A DNA stretch of 64,000 bases from Oribacterium sp. KHPX15 (GTDB lineage Bacteria > Bacillota > Clostridia > Lachnospirales > Lachnospiraceae): positions 40,001 to 104,000 of the forward strand of contig NZ_FNRG01000013.1 in NCBI RefSeq assembly GCF_900107835.1, in the 5' to 3' direction. Under the pieces are notes generated by a model. It saw only the letters and a list, made by a program, of their open reading frames with translations. It had not been told where the DNA came from and searched no databases. The stretch's first letter is position 1. Each line of letters opens with the position of its first letter. A program made the position numbers and the translations under genes. Below are positions 61,854 through 64,000 of the stretch, piece after piece.

Positions 61854-62840
61854 TTATAGAACAACCGATTCATCCAGTCTTACCGAAACCTCACCAAATA
61901 CTAATGTATTTACACTTCCATCTGCTTCAGTTATTTCCAAAGTTCCATCTTTTCTTATACCTGTCGCTCGCGCCTTTCTGATATTCTGACCATCTATAAC
62001 AAGAATATCTTTACCCGGGACGATATTTTTCTCGATATATTCACCGGCCAGTTCTTTATCATTGGCGATATTGTAAAACTCCTTTATTATTTCAGCTGCT
62101 AACCGATTTCTGTCAATGCTGACTCCTTCTGATTTTTTCCCAAGAAGTGAACCTGCTTTCTCCTTTATATCATCAGGAAAACCATTTTCCGGTTCATAAA
62201 TATTAACACCTATTCCAACCACTATGTATTCCATACTTCCGGATTCCATACTGGCTTGTCCTTCTGATAATATACCGCAGATTTTTTTATTCTTATAATA
62301 GAGATCATTTACCCATTTGATTGAAAGCTCTATTCCTGTTACATTTTTTACTGCTCTGTAAACAGCGACTGCAGACTGTGCAGTAAGGATAAGATTATCA
62401 ATTACTGTTCCTTTAGGCCTTAACAATAAACTTAGATAAAGTCCGGTACCTTTAGGCGAAAAAAAGCTTCTTCCCAGTCGTCCCTTACCACCTGTCTGAT
62501 AATCCGATACTATGGTAGTACCTTGTTCCGCATGATCATTAACAGCATATCTCTTTAGTACATCATTGGTACTGCTTATTTCCTGAAAAACTTCAACCAG
62601 ATATTTATCAGTTTTAAGGTAACCATAAATACACTCTTCAGATAATACATCTGAATCCTCAGATAATTTGTATCCTTTATTTTTAAGGCAATCTATCTGA
62701 TATCCATCTTCTTTCAATTGATTTATCGCTTTCCAAACAGCTGTTCTTGAACATTTTAATTTTTCAGCAAGATTCTCCCCGGATATATATTTACCCTTAT
62801 TTTCTTCCAATAAACTTATCAACGACTTTTTTACAGTCAT
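61854..62840 (-). CDS. birA: Bifunctional biotin ligase / biotin operon repressor
   Basis: A 328-residue BirA. The N-terminal winged HTH (about 1-60; GENLAEKLKCSRTAVWKAINQLKEDGY) is followed by the ligase domain with GGKGRLGRSFFSPKGTGLYLSLLL and IKWVNDLYYKNKKICGIL, and a short SH3-like C-terminal domain. It attaches biotin to carboxylases and represses biotin genes. The start at 62840 gives five bases between GGAGG and ATG; an in-frame GTG two codons earlier would abut the SD. Confidence 0.95.
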   Translation of the reverse strand: MTVKKSLISLLEENKGKYISGENLAEKLKCSRTAVWKAINQLKEDGYQIDCLKNKGYKLSEDSDVLSEECIYGYLKTDKYLVEVFQEISSTNDVLKRYAVNDHAEQGTTIVSDYQTGGKGRLGRSFFSPKGTGLYLSLLLRPKGTVIDNLILTAQSAVAVYRAVKNVTGIELSIKWVNDLYYKNKKICGILSEGQASMESGSMEYIVVGIGVNIYEPENGFPDDIKEKAGSLLGKKSEGVSIDRNRLAAEIIKEFYNIANDKELAGEYIEKNIVPGKDILVIDGQNIRKARATGIRKDGTLEITEADGSVNTLVFGEVSVRLDESVVL

Positions 62841-62983
62841 ATCCACCTCCCGGAAAGCAGAATCCTTTCTGACGGGTAAATAATACCAAAATTTAAAAAT
62901 ATATACAACAGACTCACCTTTCAGGCTTTTTTCATATAACAGAAGTTTTTCTTATTATTTTAATCCAATGTTATAACGGCAAT

Positions 62984-63013
62984 AAAAAAGGATCCTTGCT
63001 GCGGGATCCTTTT
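62984..63013. terminator. Bidirectional terminator-like hairpin
   Basis: AAAAGGATCC/GGATCCTTTT stem with T-runs on both sides; the minus strand has the better tail. It precedes birA and follows a short minus-strand reading frame at 63078. Confidence 0.85.
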
Positions 63014-63016
63014 CTT

Positions 63017-63468
63017 ATGATATTTACTTGATGATTATATTATTTTTGTATCCACATAAAGTACATTTCTCTGAGTTTTACATAATTTCTATTATAAGAT
63101 CCACCATATTATGATACATTTTTCATCTCCTTTATCCTGAATTTCAATTCACATAGATTTAGGTTATAAACATATCCCTGCATATTATTATGAGATATTT
63201 GTTATTGTGAATCGATTTATGGAATCTTTTGAAAGAGATTATTAGAAACTCTGAACGGTAATTGAAATATCTTTATGTTTTAAGTATAAAGCTAATGCTC
63301 TAACTCATTATCGCTCATTCAAGCGCAAGATGATTATATTATGAACTTCAAAATTTTCATATACTCTAAATTCAGACTATATTCAGAGACTGTATCCAGG
63401 CAATAATTCATTTGAATGATAGTACTTGGCATCAAATTGGCATCAATGCAATAAAAGACTACTCAGAT
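63017..63468 (-). other. AT-rich intergenic region with a 13-codon ORF
   Basis: About 450 bp between birA and the tRNA genes. At 63078-63119 (minus) a 13-codon ORF (MYHNMVDLIIEIM) has AAAGGAG seven bases upstream and the hairpin at 62984 behind it. It is too short to call with confidence. TTGGCATCAA is repeated at 63426 and 63437. Otherwise nothing recognised. Confidence 0.35.
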
Positions 63469-63470
63469 GT

Positions 63471-63498
63471 AAAAAAAAAGCCTCAAGAAAAACTTGAG
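63471..63498 (-). terminator. Terminator of the rRNA/tRNA transcript
   Basis: CTCAAG/CTTGAG stem followed by GCTTTTTTTTT on the minus strand, ten bases after the tRNA-Glu 3' end. Confidence 0.9.
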
Positions 63499-63507
63499 AC
63501 TTAAGTA

Positions 63508-63579
63508 TGACGCCAACGAGATTCGAACTCGTGATACCACCGTGAAAGGGTGGTGTCTTAACCACTTGACCATGGCGCC
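63508..63579 (-). tRNA. tRNA-Glu (anticodon UUC)
   Basis: 72 nt; acceptor stem GGCGCCA/TGGCGTC, D arm GTCAAGTGGTTAAGAC, anticodon loop CTTTCAC with TTC, T loop GTTCGAATC. The CCA end is not encoded. Last tRNA before the terminator. Confidence 0.95.
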
Positions 63580-63584
63580 AAAAA

Positions 63585-63655
63585 AGGCGAAAACCGGATT
63601 CGAACCGGTGATCAGGGTGTTGCAGACCCACGCCTTACCACTTGGCTATTTCGCC
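63585..63655 (-). tRNA. tRNA-Cys (anticodon GCA)
   Basis: 71 nt; acceptor stem GGCGAAA/TTTCGCC, anticodon loop CTGCAAC with GCA, T loop GTTCGAATC. Five bases upstream of tRNA-Glu. CCA not encoded. Confidence 0.95.
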
Positions 63656-63683
63656 TTATAAAGAAAGCATATTCATGCTATCG

Positions 63684-63756
63684 CGCCTCCAGATGGACTC
63701 GAACCAACGACACCGCGGTTAACAGCCGCGTGCTCTACCGACTGAGCTATGAAGGC
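63684..63756 (-). tRNA. tRNA-Asn (anticodon GUU)
   Basis: 73 nt; acceptor stem GCCTTCA/TGGAGGC, anticodon loop CTGTTAA with GTT, T loop GTTCGAGTC. It is the first tRNA after the 23S gene, about 72 bp from its end. CCA not encoded. Confidence 0.95.
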
Positions 63757-63828
63757 AAACAAAATATCTGCTCTATATAATATCATCTATTAATTTGAAT
63801 ATCAACATCAAACCTTTCCAGCCATTTT

Positions 63829-64000
63829 GGACAAGCCCTCGACCTATTAGTAACTATCACCTGAATGCTTTACAGCACTTACAGCTTAGCCCTATCTACC
63901 TCGTAGTCTTCAAGGGGTCTTACTCTTAACGATGGGATATCTCATCTTGAGGGTGGCTTCACGCTTAGATGCCTTCAGCGTTTATCCAGTCCCGACATGC
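63829..64000 (-). rRNA. rrl: 23S ribosomal RNA, 3' end (partial)
   Basis: Read on the minus strand, the segment carries the conserved 3' end of 23S rRNA: GCTGAAGGCATCTAAGCGTG, AAGATGAGATATCCC, then TACTAATAGGTCGAGGGCTT. The 5' part lies beyond the window edge. No 5S gene follows; three tRNA genes come next. The 3' end is estimated from the conserved sequence. Confidence 0.95.

Noticed and set aside
63420..63450. attL/integrase remnant next to tRNA-Glu
   Set aside because: A short direct repeat (TTGGCATCAA) is present, but no integrase gene or tRNA-end duplication is visible.
63443..63631. 62-codon minus-strand ORF
   Set aside because: It is a reading of the tRNA-Glu and tRNA-Cys genes.

Overview
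The window is low-to-moderate GC DNA with strong AGGAGG-type ribosome binding sites and AT-rich promoters. It most resembles a chromosome of an anaerobic Lachnospiraceae (Butyrivibrio-like) bacterium. Pointers are NADP glutamate dehydrogenase, fermentative AdhE with a Rex-like operator, a DUF3881 protein, a DUF5722 secreted glycosidase-like protein, MecA/GdpP/RicT Firmicute proteins and a Gram-positive cell surface gene set. The genus is an inference. Most genes lie on the minus strand, in the same direction as the rRNA operon whose 23S 3' end enters at the right edge.

Layout, left to right. 1-13 kb: a 53-bp tandem repeat, a membrane-anchored sugar-binding-type protein, uracil permease behind an attenuator, a LysR regulator, a secreted DUF5722 protein, an ABC-F protein and two divergent secreted SGNH-type proteins, then a cytoplasmic 5'-nucleotidase. 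12.5-16.3 kb: a PhnDCEE phosphonate-type importer. 16.4-17 kb: a long hairpin and a cluster of DnaA-box-like sites. 17-19.8 kb: a polar amino-acid ABC ATPase/permease pair and DUF3881. 20-28 kb: gdhA, adhE, an ion transporter and murA. 27.4-30.7 kb: an MBOAT/DHHW polysaccharide O-acetylation pair. 30.8 kb: SRP RNA. 31-35 kb: metG-traX-tatD. 35-42 kb: GHL10 glycosidase, lipoprotein, rsmI, acyltransferase, azlCD and a cell-wall-binding protein. 42-47.7 kb: an MMPL exporter with an extracellular coiled-coil partner and a divergent TetR gene. 47.7-48.2 kb: a candidate small RNA. 48-55 kb: DUF1858, mecA, dnaB-rplI-gdpP, rpsR-ssb-rpsF and DUF951. 55-57 kb: a SipW-type signal peptidase with two exported proteins. 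57.6-62.9 kb: trmN6-ricT-holB-gmk-like, a charged membrane protein and birA. 63.5-64 kb: tRNA-Glu, tRNA-Cys, tRNA-Asn and the end of 23S rRNA.

The replication and translation genes (dnaB, ssb, rplI, rpsF/R, holB, ricT, trmN6, rsmI, metG, tatD) are ones that cluster near oriC in Bacillus. The window is therefore probably on one replichore not far from the origin, with the fork moving right to left.

The most unusual material is non-coding. (1) Two ~220-bp long hairpins (4951-5169 and 8259-8479) are homologous in inverted orientation, each a few bases after a stop codon, and their arms show compensatory changes. (2) A free-standing minus-strand small RNA near 47.77-47.92 kb has its own promoter and terminator and two unpaired CUCCUGA motifs complementary to Shine-Dalgarno sequences. 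(3) Leader terminators precede uraA, the ABC-F gene and gdhA. (4) DnaA-box-like sites cluster at 16.75-16.89 kb. (5) The ABC-F protein has all of its motif degeneration in one composite ATP site. All coordinates of RNA structures come from reading by eye; no folding or database search was run.
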